A DNA stretch of 64,000 nt from Ruminococcus sp. Phil11 (GCA_001940925.1 MSGZ01000035.1:1-64000), one strand, 5' to 3'. Numbered from the stretch's first letter, positions 51,340 to 62,409 are shown. Numbers and translations: made by a program. The notes: generated by a model from the sequence alone, not told the origin.

Positions 51340-51345
51340 TGTTCT

Positions 51346-51366
51346 CACCTTTGGAATCCCATTTTA
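51346..51366. repeat. Right remnant of the split REP-like element, copy D
   Basis: cacctttggaatcccatttt continues the repeat interrupted at 39405: in the complete copy (reverse complement of 4804-4920) ccctttggaatcccattacg follows the point where copy D stops. Confidence 0.75.
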
Positions 51367-51376
51367 AAGAGCAAGA

Positions 51377-51405
51377 GGGTGCTGACGAAACAGTCGGCAC
51401 CCTTT
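51377..51405 (+). terminator. Intrinsic terminator outside the right element end
   Basis: Stem gggtgctgac / gtcggcaccc with TTTTT. It shields the host operon to the right from element transcription. Confidence 0.85.
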
Positions 51406-51486
51406 TTGCATTCAGCTGCCGGTCGGGCATTATATGAAGAAATCATGATTTTTCGCCGGATCCCTGCATAACGTCATGCTGTTTCA

Positions 51487-51515
51487 TTGACAAAACCCGT
51501 GTGTTGTGCTATACT
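51487..51515 (+). promoter_or_regulatory. Promoter of the dockerin-protein gene
   Basis: TTGACA, 17-bp spacer, TATACT, about 35 bp before the ATG at 51552. Confidence 0.8.
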
Positions 51516-51551
51516 ATAGTACGAACGATCTGAATGACAGGAGGAATCCTT

Positions 51552-53764
<2,213 letters not shown>

Positions 53765-53806
53765 ATCATGACACACATTTGAAGCATTTTTGCAGGAGAT
53801 AAACAA

Positions 53807-54214
53807 ATGGAAGATTTTAACGACCTTCAGCGCGAGCTCACCGATGAGGAAAAACTGAATCCGGTCTCGAGCGGTGCCGTGGAGTGGCATGACCCGCTCG
53901 ATAAGCCGAAGCCTTCACAGGAACAGCCGACCGGCAAGCTCGCACTTGCATCGACACTGCTCGGTGCAGCCGCGCTGTGCATGGTCTGTGCGGCACCCGC
54001 GGCAGCCGTGCTCGGGACGGCCGGGCTTGTCTGCGGGATCCTGTCCGGCTCGCGGCATGAGGATGCAAAGGGGCTGCGGACGGCGGGCATTGTGCTTTCG
54101 GCATGTGCGCTCTTTGCGGGACTGGTTGTGCTGATTATTCATCTGGTTCTTCTGTACGGTTCTGACAACACCAACAGTTATTATACCGAAATTGAGCAAA
54201 AGCTCGGGCTTTAA
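53807..54214 (+). CDS. Membrane protein (DUF4190-like)
   Basis: A 135-residue protein: an acidic N-terminus (residues 1-42), then two hydrophobic segments (about 46-80 and 92-118) separated by GSRHEDAKGLRTAG, as in small DUF4190-type membrane proteins of unknown role. It follows the enolase gene by 42 bp and has aggag before ATG, so it may share its transcript. Confidence 0.8.
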   Translation: MEDFNDLQRELTDEEKLNPVSSGAVEWHDPLDKPKPSQEQPTGKLALASTLLGAAALCMVCAAPAAAVLGTAGLVCGILSGSRHEDAKGLRTAGIVLSACALFAGLVVLIIHLVLLYGSDNTNSYYTEIEQKLGL

Positions 54215-54223
54215 GGCAAAAAA

Positions 54224-54508
54224 GGCGGAGAGAACATTGGATTCTCTCCGCCTCAGACTGTCGATAAAGTCATATCAAAGTCAGGGGACGCCCTCTATCG
54301 CAGGGCGTCCCCTCTTGCCGCTTTGCGGCAATTCACCCCTTGCGGAGCTCTTTGCACGATAAGGTATTCCGCACTCTGCGGAGTGCGGCAAGGGCTCCGC
54401 CCTTGACCCGCGAGCTTTTTGAAAAAAGCTCGACCAAAAACTTTTATTTTTGCTCGCGGGAGGTTTCTCGACAAACTGAGGCGGAGAGAACATTGGATTC
54501 TCTCCGCC
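54224..54508. repeat. MITE-like palindromic insertion between duplicated 29-bp hairpins
   Basis: The same 29-bp hairpin (ggcggagagaacattggatt and its remainder) lies at 54224-54252 and 54480-54508. Between them, 19-bp inverted ends ctccgcctcag(ac/tt)tgtcga (54246-54264 / 54468-54486; 17 of 19 match) enclose palindromes ggggacgccc/gggcgtcccc, cttgccgc/gcggcaa and ccgcactc/gagtgcgg. No gene is inside. The first hairpin may be the terminator of the gene at 53807. Confidence 0.75.
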
Positions 54509-54518
54509 TTGCTTCTGT

Positions 54519-54890
54519 TTATGCGAAAAAGACCTCGCCGTCGGAACGGTCGATCTCGTAGCTTGCCAGCAGACGGATGTCTCCGATCAGATGCTGATTC
54601 AGGATATCCACCTCATCTGCCGGGATCCACAGTGCACGGCGCGTCCGCTCCTGAACATGCTGCACCGGAAACTGCCGGATATATGCATCCTCCACCAGAA
54701 ATTTTACGACGTATACGATATTGTCGCAGTCCTTCGCGATCCGCATGTGTCTTGCGATCTGCGAGGCTCCCTCCTCGGAAAGCAGTGCCGTAAAGAGCGG
54801 CTGTTCTTCTGCCCGCGGCGGAAATCCGCGGAAGCTGCGCGCTTCAACTTCATGGTATTCATCGGCATTCAAGGGTCGGTAAAGCTCCAT
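54519..54890 (-). CDS. Protein of unknown function
   Basis: A 123-residue soluble protein with alternating helices and strands (VEARSFRGFPPRAEEQPLFT, IVYVVKFLVEDAYIRQFPVQ). Ribosome site aaggaagg. No family recognised. It is downstream of the two genes at 54912 and 55284 with 21-bp and 6-bp gaps, so one transcript is likely from the promoter at 55832. Confidence 0.75.
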   Translation of the reverse strand: MELYRPLNADEYHEVEARSFRGFPPRAEEQPLFTALLSEEGASQIARHMRIAKDCDNIVYVVKFLVEDAYIRQFPVQHVQERTRRALWIPADEVDILNQHLIGDIRLLASYEIDRSDGEVFFA

Positions 54891-54911
54891 GGATAACCTT
54901 CCTTTCTGCGT

Positions 54912-55277
54912 TCAGGATGCAGAGCTGCTCTCTGATTTTCGCAGTCTGCGTGCGTGGATCTCGTCGTGCAGCTTATACATCTTCTGCACGGAGTTTTCAA
55001 GGAAATAATAATGTGCGATATACGGAACGAGAAGTCCGAGGATCAGGAGCAGAAGCGGCAGAAGCATGATCTGCTCGCCCAGCAGATAAATGCCCAGCGT
55101 GATGAAAAAACCGAGTGCGAACAGGATCGTCACGAGAAAATGGATCAGCCGTTCATGCTGCATGAATCCGATCATGATCAGGTGCGACTGCTCCAGCTCC
55201 TCATAATCAAGCTGCGCGTCCGGGTCGGCCAGCTTCGCTTCCAGTGCCTTCAGATATTCCGTCAGATATTTTCGCAT
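54912..55277 (-). CDS. Two-helix membrane protein
   Basis: A 121-residue protein with two adjacent membrane segments (about 46-64 and 70-89), a charged N-terminal helix (KALEAKLADPDAQLDYEELE) and a basic C-terminus (HARRLRKSE). Small hairpin membrane proteins of this kind have no assigned role. It lies 6 bp after the YbjN-like gene. Confidence 0.78.
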   Translation of the reverse strand: MRKYLTEYLKALEAKLADPDAQLDYEELEQSHLIMIGFMQHERLIHFLVTILFALGFFITLGIYLLGEQIMLLPLLLLILGLLVPYIAHYYFLENSVQKMYKLHDEIHARRLRKSESSSAS

Positions 55278-55283
55278 GGGAGA

Positions 55284-55793
55284 TCACTCCTTCGGCGCGT
55301 CTGCCTGTGCGTCTGCGGTGAGGAACTGATCGAGCGTCATTTCCCCGTTATTCAGTGCCAGAAAACGGTCGTTGTAGCGGTCGATCGTTTCCGCCGAGAC
55401 GAACATCAGATACGAGAACAGCTGCTCGCTGAGCACGCTGCCTAAAAAGCAGCTTGTCAGCCGGAACACGATATTGCCGTTTGAGAGGTTCAGGTCAAAG
55501 GAGCCGTCGATCAGCCCGTGATTTGCTGCGGCGACCGCGACCGCTGCCGTCTGCAGATGTTCTTCTGCAATGCGGAACGGGATCGCGGAAAGCACGGAGA
55601 CGATCTGCTTATCCGTGCGCAGGATGATGTGCAGCGTCATCGGGAGATCCTCGCCTTTGAAGTGGATCCGGATGTGCGTGCGCGCATCGGTTTCCTCCTC
55701 GACGACATATTTCAGCCTGCGGTTTTCCAGCATACTGAGCAGGATCTTTGCGTTCTTTTCTTTATTTTCAATGCGGGTCTGATCAGGTGTCAT
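55284..55793 (-). CDS. YbjN-domain protein
   Basis: A 169-residue protein with the pattern ILLSMLENRRLKYVVEEETD...IRIHFKGEDLPMTLHIILRT...FLGSVLSEQLFSYLMFVSAE, typical of YbjN/sensory-transduction-like domains that bind type-III-secretion-like folds in bacteria; function unknown. The ATG with 8-bp spacing from ggagg is chosen over a GTG two codons upstream. First gene of a three-gene operon (promoter 55832-55860). Confidence 0.75.
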   Translation of the reverse strand: MTPDQTRIENKEKNAKILLSMLENRRLKYVVEEETDARTHIRIHFKGEDLPMTLHIILRTDKQIVSVLSAIPFRIAEEHLQTAAVAVAAANHGLIDGSFDLNLSNGNIVFRLTSCFLGSVLSEQLFSYLMFVSAETIDRYNDRFLALNNGEMTLDQFLTADAQADAPKE

Positions 55794-55831
55794 TCGCACT
55801 GCCTCCTTTTATGGTACATTGCTATAGTGAT

Positions 55832-55860
55832 ATTATACCATAGTTTTCAATATTTGTCAA
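55832..55860 (-). promoter_or_regulatory. Promoter of the YbjN-type operon
   Basis: Minus strand TTGACA (55855-55860), 17-bp spacer, TATAAT (55832-55837). Confidence 0.85.
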
Positions 55861-55942
55861 GCCGTATCCGGAGATATGCACAAAACTGAGATGTGAGTGT
55901 CGATATATGATGCTTTTGCTGCAAAATACGACATTTGCGGGA

Positions 55943-56785
55943 TCAGAGCACGGCCGATGCGTGGCGCGTCACATGACATCCCACATTCACCGAAACCGGC
56001 AGTCCTGCGATATGCGTCGGAGCCTGCTCAATGTTGACGGCCAGTGCGGTCACTGTGCCGCCGAAGCCCTGCGGTCCGATGCCGAGCCGGTTCACGGATT
56101 CCAGCATTTTCGCTTCGAGCTCCGCATAAAGCGGCTTCGGATTGCGCACGGAAACATCGCGGCAGAGTGCCTTTTTCGCTAAAAATGCGCACTGCTCAAA
56201 ATCGCCGCCGATGCCCACGCCGACGACGATCGGCGGGCAGGGGTTGCTGCCGGCCTTCGCGACGGACTCCGTCACAAAGCTGACGATATCATCCGCGGAT
56301 GCGGCAGGCGTCAGCATTTTCAGCGCGCTCATGTTCTCGCTGCCGAAGCCCTTGGGACATACGTCAATGCGGAGCTGATCGCCGGGCACAATGTCCAGAT
56401 GCAGCACGGCGGGCGTATTGTTGCCGGTGTTGACGCGCTCCAGCGGGTCGCCGACGACCGAGCAGCGCAGATAGCCTTCCAGATAACCGGCCGCAACGCC
56501 CTTGTTCACGGCCTCGCGCAGATCGCCGCCGGTGATGTGCAGGTCCTGTCCGATCTGCATGAAGATGACCGCCATGCCGGTGTCCTGACAGATCGGCAGG
56601 CCGGTCTCGCGCGCGGCGTCCAGATTGGCGCAGAGGTCTGCAAAGACTGCCTTGCCTGCGGACGACTGCTCCTTCTCCGCGCCGCAGCGGATGCACTGCT
56701 CCAGCGAACCGGGCAGCACCTTGTTTGCCTGTATGCACAGGTCACGGACGGTTTCCGTGATCCTGTCTGTATGAAGCTCTCTCAT
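55943..56785 (-). CDS. Fumarate hydratase class I, alpha subunit (orphan)
   Basis: A 280-residue protein matching the catalytic alpha half of class I fumarases and tartrate dehydratases. The cysteines in LPICQDTGMA, YLRCSVVGDP-type and SNPCPPIVVGVGIGG segments ligate the iron-sulphur cluster. Ribosome site: ggaggac. The beta subunit, normally encoded immediately after, is absent: the next 140 bp are noncoding and then a YbjN-type gene follows on the same strand. It may pair with a beta subunit encoded elsewhere. Confidence 0.92.
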   Translation of the reverse strand: MRELHTDRITETVRDLCIQANKVLPGSLEQCIRCGAEKEQSSAGKAVFADLCANLDAARETGLPICQDTGMAVIFMQIGQDLHITGGDLREAVNKGVAAGYLEGYLRCSVVGDPLERVNTGNNTPAVLHLDIVPGDQLRIDVCPKGFGSENMSALKMLTPAASADDIVSFVTESVAKAGSNPCPPIVVGVGIGGDFEQCAFLAKKALCRDVSVRNPKPLYAELEAKMLESVNRLGIGPQGFGGTVTALAVNIEQAPTHIAGLPVSVNVGCHVTRHASAVL

Positions 56786-57199
56786 GAGAATGTCCTCCTT
56801 ACGAAGATATACATCTTTAGTATAGCACATTCGTCCAAAAAAAGCAAGCTTTGCGGTTCCCGAATCACAGCCGCTGCCATCGGCTTTTATGCGGTTTGGC
56901 AGATATAATACCCGCCCGCTTCACTGTGAGATTGCAGACAGACTTACCGCGAATGCCCGCCAAAGGGTCACGGACAATTCGGAATCCCGTTTTCCGTATG
57001 GCGCAGAAGTTTTTAGCGGGAGATCCGGAGAGATCGTATCTCTCCGGCAGGGGCCAGCGTCCCCCAAACGCTCCGACGGCGGCACCGTACAAAGCCGATG
57101 CTGCAGGCGGGGGCTTTTTTGCGCCGGGAATTGACTTTTCTGCAGAAATATGGTAAGATGAAACAGTACAATCATTTTATCATGAAACGAGGTATCCGT
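56786..57199. other. Intergenic region with promoters and hairpins
   Basis: No gene is supported. It holds the minus promoter TTGCTT-17-TATACT (56819-56847) of the fumarase gene, a palindrome ccggagaga/tctctccgg (57025-57047), a weak hairpin with T-run about 57093-57121, and the plus promoter TTGACT-17-TAAGAT (57131-57159) of the lipoprotein gene at 57200. Confidence 0.7.
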
Positions 57200-58273
57200 A
57201 TGAAAAACAGCATCCGTATTCTGACTGCGGCAGTGCTCTGCGCGCTGCTTGCCGGCTGCGGCAAAGAGCAGGCGCAGCCGCAGTCTGATGAATCCGTCCC
57301 GGTCTATGAGATCAATGTCGCCGATCTGATCGCCGGAACGACCGCGCAGCCGCAGATCATCGCCACAGGAACAATCGCACAGGACGCCGCCGCGGAAACC
57401 GTGACCGAGGCTGCCGTGACAGACGCAGACGGTCAGCCCGCTGCCGGAAGCGAAGCGGCACAGGAAAATCCTGCATCCGCAGAGATCCCGGCTGAGGTAC
57501 AGAGCGGCGACGGCTATGAGATCGCACAGATCTTTGATGCGGACGGCTTTGCCGCGGTCAGCTGCACCGGAACCGTCACCGCGCCGGACGGCCTGAACCT
57601 GCGCGAATCCCCGGGCACCGGCGGCAAAAAGATCACGCTGCTCGAAGACGGCACCGCAGTCGAGGTGCTCGGCCTCAAAGTCAGCGGCAATCTGTACGAT
57701 TATAACGACCGCTGGCTCAAGGTGCGCGCAGACGGACAGGAGGGCTATGCGCTCGCGGAATATATCGCAGTCGAATGCAGTACGCCCGCCGCGCAGCTTT
57801 CCGAACAGGAACGCGCCGCACTCGGCACGGTGCTCTACTATCAGGCGATGCATCTGTATCCGGATTATCACCGCCACGCAGGCCCGCGCGGTGAATATCT
57901 CGATCAGTTCAAGGAAGGCTTCTGCCGCGTTGTTACGAAGGGCAATGCCAATGATGCGCTTACGCTTGAAAATCTGAAAAAGGAATTTCACCGGTATTTT
58001 TCCGCAGACTGCGAGAACGATCTCGACAGATGCTACATTGAGGATATGGGCAAGCTCTATGTGCTGGTCGGCTACGGCGACAATGTGTCCACTGATTACG
58101 TTCTGCCCAACCGCATGACTGCGCAGTCGGATACAGAGCTGAAATTCGATATTCTTGTGCATCATCACCCTGAATTCGTCGATGAAGAATTCCCGGAGTG
58201 GGTGCATGACACGTTCCGCCTCGTCTATGAGGACGGATCCTGGAAAACCGCTGAGATCAAGGAAGAATACTGA
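57200..58273 (+). CDS. SH3-domain lipoprotein
   Basis: A 357-residue lipoprotein (lipobox LLAGC, Cys about 18), an acidic Ala/Thr/Glu linker to about residue 110, then a bacterial SH3 domain (TVTAPDGLNLRESPGTGGKK, WLKVRADGQEGYALAEYIAV) that often binds peptidoglycan, then a C-terminal domain with two conserved-looking strands (LYVLVGYGDNVSTDYVLPNR). Its start has cgagg at 8 bases. It precedes the two-gene ABC exporter by 57 bp and may be a cell-surface partner. Confidence 0.85.
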   Translation: MKNSIRILTAAVLCALLAGCGKEQAQPQSDESVPVYEINVADLIAGTTAQPQIIATGTIAQDAAAETVTEAAVTDADGQPAAGSEAAQENPASAEIPAEVQSGDGYEIAQIFDADGFAAVSCTGTVTAPDGLNLRESPGTGGKKITLLEDGTAVEVLGLKVSGNLYDYNDRWLKVRADGQEGYALAEYIAVECSTPAAQLSEQERAALGTVLYYQAMHLYPDYHRHAGPRGEYLDQFKEGFCRVVTKGNANDALTLENLKKEFHRYFSADCENDLDRCYIEDMGKLYVLVGYGDNVSTDYVLPNRMTAQSDTELKFDILVHHHPEFVDEEFPEWVHDTFRLVYEDGSWKTAEIKEEY

Positions 58274-58330
58274 ACCGGAACGACCGCCGTCTGTGCGGTC
58301 TTTTCCGTGTATACGCAAACGGAGGACAAT

Positions 58331-60067
58331 ATGAAAAAACTGCTGCGGCTGCTCGCAGACTACAAAAAGGAATGCATTTTGGGGCCGCTGTTCAAAATGC
58401 TGGAGGCGACCTTTGAGCTGTTCGTTCCGCTGGTCGTCAAGTCGATGATCGACCGCGGCATCGGCGGGAACGACCGGGGCTATATCGTCCGGATGTGCCT
58501 GCTCATGGTGCTGCTCGCCGCAGTCGGCCTGACCTGCACGATGTTCGCGCAGTATTTTGCGGCGAAGGCAGCGACCGGCTTTTCCGCGAAGCTCCGGCAC
58601 GCGCTGATGCAGCATATCCAGCGGATGACCTACACCGACCTCGATACGCTCGGCACATCCTCGCTCATCACGCGCATGACCAGCGACATCAACCAGCTGC
58701 AGACCGGCGTCAATCTGACGATCCGCCTGCTGCTGCGCTCCCCTTTTATCGTGTTCGGCGCGATGATCATGGCGTTCACGGTCGATGTGAAGGCAGCGCT
58801 CATTTTCGTCGCGGCGATCCCGCTGCTGTCTGTCGTCGTGTTCGGCATCATGCTGCTGACGATCCCGATGTATCGCAAGGTGCAGGAGCGGCTGGACATC
58901 CTGACTGAGACGACCCGCGAGAACCTCACCGGCGTGCGCGTGATCCGCGCGTTCCGCAATGAGGAGGCCGAGGCGCAGGAATTCCGGGACGAAAACGCCG
59001 CGCTCGTCGCGATGCAGAAAAAAGTCGGGCGGCTCTCCGCGCTGATGAATCCGCTGACATACGTCATCGTCAATCTCGCGGTCATCGCGCTGATCTATGT
59101 CGGTGCGCTCCGCGTCGAGACCGGCATTCTGACGCAGGGCGCGGTCATTGCGCTGTATAATTACATGTCGCAGATCCTCGTTGAGCTCATCAAGCTGGCG
59201 AACCTCATCATCACGCTGACAAAGGCCGTTGCCTGCGGCGACCGCATTCAGGCGGTGCTCGAGACCGGGCATCCGGTGCCGGAGGACGATTCCGTGCCGG
59301 AGATCGACGAAGCAAAGCGCGGCACGCTCTGCTTTGACCGCGTGAGCTTTACCTACGCAAACGCCGCGGAACCCTCGCTCAGCGACATTTCCTTCACCGC
59401 AAAGCGCGGCGACGTCATCGGCATCATCGGCGGTACGGGCTCGGGCAAATCAACGCTCGTCAACCTGATCCCGCGCTTTTACGAGCCGACTGCGGGCACG
59501 GTCACCGTGGACGGCATTCCGGTCACGGAATTTCCGCACAAGGCACTCCGCAGCCGCATCGGCGTTGTCCCGCAGAAGGCCGTGCTCTTTCACGGGACGA
59601 TCCGGCAGAACCTGCTCTGGGGCAAGGCAGATGCCTCTGAACATGACCTGCAAGATGCGCTGAAAACCGCGCAGGCACTCGATGTGGTCGCATCGAAAGC
59701 AGACGGGCTCGACGAGATGCTCTCCGAAAACGGACAGAACCTCTCCGGCGGTCAGCGGCAGCGTCTGACGATCGCCCGAGCACTCGTCCGCAAGCCGGAG
59801 TTCCTGATCCTCGACGACAGCGCATCGGCTCTGGACTTTGCAACGGACGCGGCACTCCGCAAAGCACTCAGGGAGCTGCCCGACCGTCCGACCGTGCTGA
59901 TCGTCTCGCAGCGGACGGCGTCCATTCAGCACGCGGACAGGATCCTCGTGCTCGACGACGGACGGCTTGCCGGATGCGGCACGCATGAAGATCTGCTCCG
60001 CAGCTGTGAAATTTACCGTGAGATCCACGATTCCCAGTTCCCGAAGGAGGCGGAAGCAAATGGCTGA
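58331..60067 (+). CDS. ABC exporter, first half-transporter
   Basis: A 578-residue protein with six membrane segments (residues about 15-290), then the ATPase domain: Walker A GGTGSGKST, signature LSGGQRQR and Walker B FLILDDSASALD; the residue after the Walker B Asp is Asp rather than the usual catalytic Glu, a common trait of the degenerate site in heterodimeric exporters. The Ser-for-Thr in ASALD is a further variation. It overlaps the partner gene at 60060 and would form a heterodimer with it. Substrate unknown. Confidence 0.93.
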   Translation: MKKLLRLLADYKKECILGPLFKMLEATFELFVPLVVKSMIDRGIGGNDRGYIVRMCLLMVLLAAVGLTCTMFAQYFAAKAATGFSAKLRHALMQHIQRMTYTDLDTLGTSSLITRMTSDINQLQTGVNLTIRLLLRSPFIVFGAMIMAFTVDVKAALIFVAAIPLLSVVVFGIMLLTIPMYRKVQERLDILTETTRENLTGVRVIRAFRNEEAEAQEFRDENAALVAMQKKVGRLSALMNPLTYVIVNLAVIALIYVGALRVETGILTQGAVIALYNYMSQILVELIKLANLIITLTKAVACGDRIQAVLETGHPVPEDDSVPEIDEAKRGTLCFDRVSFTYANAAEPSLSDISFTAKRGDVIGIIGGTGSGKSTLVNLIPRFYEPTAGTVTVDGIPVTEFPHKALRSRIGVVPQKAVLFHGTIRQNLLWGKADASEHDLQDALKTAQALDVVASKADGLDEMLSENGQNLSGGQRQRLTIARALVRKPEFLILDDSASALDFATDAALRKALRELPDRPTVLIVSQRTASIQHADRILVLDDGRLAGCGTHEDLLRSCEIYREIHDSQFPKEAEANG

Positions 60068-61823
60068 ACAGAAAAACAGTATCCAGATGCAGACGCTCCG
60101 CCGGGTGCTGCATGACCTCAGACGCTATAAGGTCTGGCTGATCCTGACCGTGCTGCTCGCAGTCGTGACCGTCGCACTGACGCTTTACGTCCCCATTCTG
60201 ATCGGACGCGCGATCGACAGGATCGCAGGCGCCGGGAACGTCGATCTTGACGCGGTCACGCGCATTCTGCTGACGGTCGGGCTCTCGGTCGCGGTCACCG
60301 CGCTCGCACAGTGGATCATGAGCATGGCGCATAACAAAATTGCGTATGAGGTCGTTGAGGATATCCGGAACCGCGCGATCAGCCGCATTGAGCAGCTGCC
60401 GCTTGCCTACCTCGACCGGCAGCCGACCGGCGTCACAGTCAGCCGCATGATCTCCGACGTCGATCAGTTCGCGGACGGCCTGCTCATGGGCTTTACGCAG
60501 CTGTTCACCGGCGTCCTGACCATTCTCGGCACGCTGCTCTTTATGCTGTCGATCCACCCCGGCATCACGCTCGTCGTCTTTGTCATGACGCCGCTCTCGC
60601 TGTTTGTCGCGGCGTTCATCGCAAAGCGCACATACTCGATGTTCCGTGTGCAGGCCGAGACAAGAGCCGAGCAGACTGCCGTCATCAATGAGACGATCGC
60701 GAACCAGAAGGTCGTGCAGGCGTTCGGGCACGAATCCGAAACGATGACGCAGTTCGATGAGATCAACGACCGTCTTGCCGCCGCATCCCTGAAAGCGACG
60801 TTTTACTCCTCGCTGACGAATCCCTGCACGCGCTTTGTCAATGCGCTCGTCTATGCGGCTGTCGGCCTGACCGGTTCGCTCGCCGCGATCCGCGGCACGA
60901 TCACGGTCGGACAGCTGAGCTGCTTTTTAAGCTACGCAAATCAGTACACAAAACCGTTCAATGAGATTTCCGGCGTCATCACAGAGCTGCAGAATGCGCT
61001 CGCCTGCGCTGACCGCATCTTCTCGCTGATCGACGAGCCGACCGAGATCCCCGACGCCGACGATGCGTTCACGCTCGAACAGGCAGAGGGTGCCGCCGCG
61101 TTCGACGATATTTCGTTCTCCTATACGAAAGACCGCCCGCTGATCGAGCATTGCTCGGTCAATGTCGAGCCGGGTCAGCGCGTCGCGATCGTCGGGCCGA
61201 CCGGCTGCGGCAAGACCACGCTCATCAACCTCATCATGCGATTTTACGATGTCAATGACGGTGCCGTGCGCATTGACGGGCACGATATCCGCGGTATCAC
61301 GCGGCACAGTCTGCGCGGACAGCTCGGCATGGTGCTGCAGGATACATGGCTGAAGGCCGCGACCGTCCGCGAGAATATCCGCATGGGCAAGCCCGATGCG
61401 ACCGACGAGGAGATCATTTCTGCCGCAAAGGCCGCGCACGCGCACAGCTTCATCAAGCGTCTGCCGCAGGGCTATGACACGGTCATCAGCGACAAGAGCG
61501 GCGCGCTCTCGCAGGGACAGCGGCAGCTGCTCTGCATTGCCAGACTGATGCTCTGCCTCCCGCCGATGCTCATTCTCGACGAAGCAACATCCTCCATTGA
61601 TACGCGCACCGAGCAGAAGATCCAGTCCGCATTTCAGAAGATGATGCAGGGGCGCACCTCGTTCATCGTCGCGCACCGGCTCTCCACGATCCGCGAAGCT
61701 GACCTGATCCTCGTCATGAAGGACGGGCAGATCATCGAGCAGGGCGATCATGCGTCGCTGCTCAAACAGGACGGCTTTTACGCGAATCTTTATCGTTCCC
61801 AGTTTGCGCATACCGCAACATAA
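60060..61823 (+). CDS. ABC exporter, second half-transporter
   Basis: A 587-residue protein with the same layout and the canonical Walker B MLILDEATSSID (catalytic Glu present), Walker A GPTGCGKTT and signature ALSQGQRQ. Paired with the preceding protein, it supplies the active composite ATP site typical of BmrCD/TM287-288-type multidrug exporters. Starts at an ATG 4 codons before the previous stop. Confidence 0.94.
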   Translation: MAEQKNSIQMQTLRRVLHDLRRYKVWLILTVLLAVVTVALTLYVPILIGRAIDRIAGAGNVDLDAVTRILLTVGLSVAVTALAQWIMSMAHNKIAYEVVEDIRNRAISRIEQLPLAYLDRQPTGVTVSRMISDVDQFADGLLMGFTQLFTGVLTILGTLLFMLSIHPGITLVVFVMTPLSLFVAAFIAKRTYSMFRVQAETRAEQTAVINETIANQKVVQAFGHESETMTQFDEINDRLAAASLKATFYSSLTNPCTRFVNALVYAAVGLTGSLAAIRGTITVGQLSCFLSYANQYTKPFNEISGVITELQNALACADRIFSLIDEPTEIPDADDAFTLEQAEGAAAFDDISFSYTKDRPLIEHCSVNVEPGQRVAIVGPTGCGKTTLINLIMRFYDVNDGAVRIDGHDIRGITRHSLRGQLGMVLQDTWLKAATVRENIRMGKPDATDEEIISAAKAAHAHSFIKRLPQGYDTVISDKSGALSQGQRQLLCIARLMLCLPPMLILDEATSSIDTRTEQKIQSAFQKMMQGRTSFIVAHRLSTIREADLILVMKDGQIIEQGDHASLLKQDGFYANLYRSQFAHTAT

Positions 61824-61829
61824 GCAAAA

Positions 61830-61865
61830 AACGCAGCGTGGAATTGCTCCGCGCTGCGTCTTTTT
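61830..61865. terminator. Bidirectional terminator
   Basis: Stem acgcagcg(t) / cgctgcgt with A/T-rich flanks on both sides, between the exporter and the convergent spoVT gene. Confidence 0.85.
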
Positions 61866-62409
61866 ATGCTTCCATCTGCTTGCCGAGAAACTGCGCCGCC
61901 GCGCTGATCAGCGAACGCTGCAGGTCGCTCGGCAGATGCGTTTCGTCCGGCGGATCGAGAAACGCGACCGCGCCCGTGACGTCACCCGCCGTGATGACCG
62001 GCATACAGCAGAACGCCGTGCGCGGCAGTCCCTCCACCGGCCGGAGATGCGTCTCGTCGCTTTCCTTTGCGCCGTAAATACGCCGGTTTTCCATGAGGTC
62101 CTCCAGTTCCGGCGACACGCGCCGCTCGTAGTATTCCTTCTTCTGCGTGCCCGATACCGCAACGACATGGTCGCGGTCAAAGACCAGCACCGCACAGCCC
62201 GCAAGCCGCTGCATAATGTCCGCGACCTGCGCCGCGTTCTCGCTCATCTCCCCCAGAACCGAATACTTCCGGAAAATCACTTCCCCGTCTGCACTCGTGT
62301 ATATTTCAAGGGGGTCGCCCATCCTGATCCGGAGCGTTCGGCGAATCTCTTTCGGTATGACGATCCGTCCGAGATCATCAATCCGCCTGACGATTCCTGT
62401 TGCTTTCAT
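61864..62409 (-). CDS. spoVT: Stage V sporulation regulator SpoVT
   Basis: A 181-residue transcription factor: N-terminal AbrB-type swapped-hairpin DNA-binding domain (MKATGIVRRIDDLGRIVIPK, then EIRRTLRIRMGDPLEIYT) and a C-terminal GAF-like domain (VAGTQKKEYYERRVS, ITAGDVTGAVAFLDPPDE). Length equals the SpoVT family. It acts in the forespore under sigma-G in sporulating Firmicutes, so this lineage retains at least part of the sporulation programme. Confidence 0.95.
   Translation of the reverse strand: MKATGIVRRIDDLGRIVIPKEIRRTLRIRMGDPLEIYTSADGEVIFRKYSVLGEMSENAAQVADIMQRLAGCAVLVFDRDHVVAVSGTQKKEYYERRVSPELEDLMENRRIYGAKESDETHLRPVEGLPRTAFCCMPVITAGDVTGAVAFLDPPDETHLPSDLQRSLISAAAQFLGKQMEA

Larger units (their letters stand above)
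39404..51345. mobile_element. Integrated mobilizable element (serine-recombinase type), about 11.9 kb
   Basis: Boundaries are inferred. On the left, a palindromic host repeat is cut off after ccaaagggacact; on the right it resumes as cctttggaatccc. Both junctions share a possible CT core (39404-39405, 51344-51345). Just inside each end lies one arm of a 13-bp inverted repeat (39419-39431, 51327-51339), as expected for the two half-sites of a serine-recombinase attP. Contents: ECF sigma/anti-sigma/LRR operon, ParM/ParR-like pair, oriT candidate, MobC, relaxase, coiled-coil protein, STAND NTPase, two small proteins and the recombinase. No conjugation coupling or mating-pair genes, so it would need a helper. 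Confidence 0.75.

Noticed and set aside
56921..59272. 783-codon open frame on the minus strand
   Set aside because: Antisense to the SH3 lipoprotein and ABC exporter genes, with the same His/Arg/Asp-rich bias and no recognisable motif.
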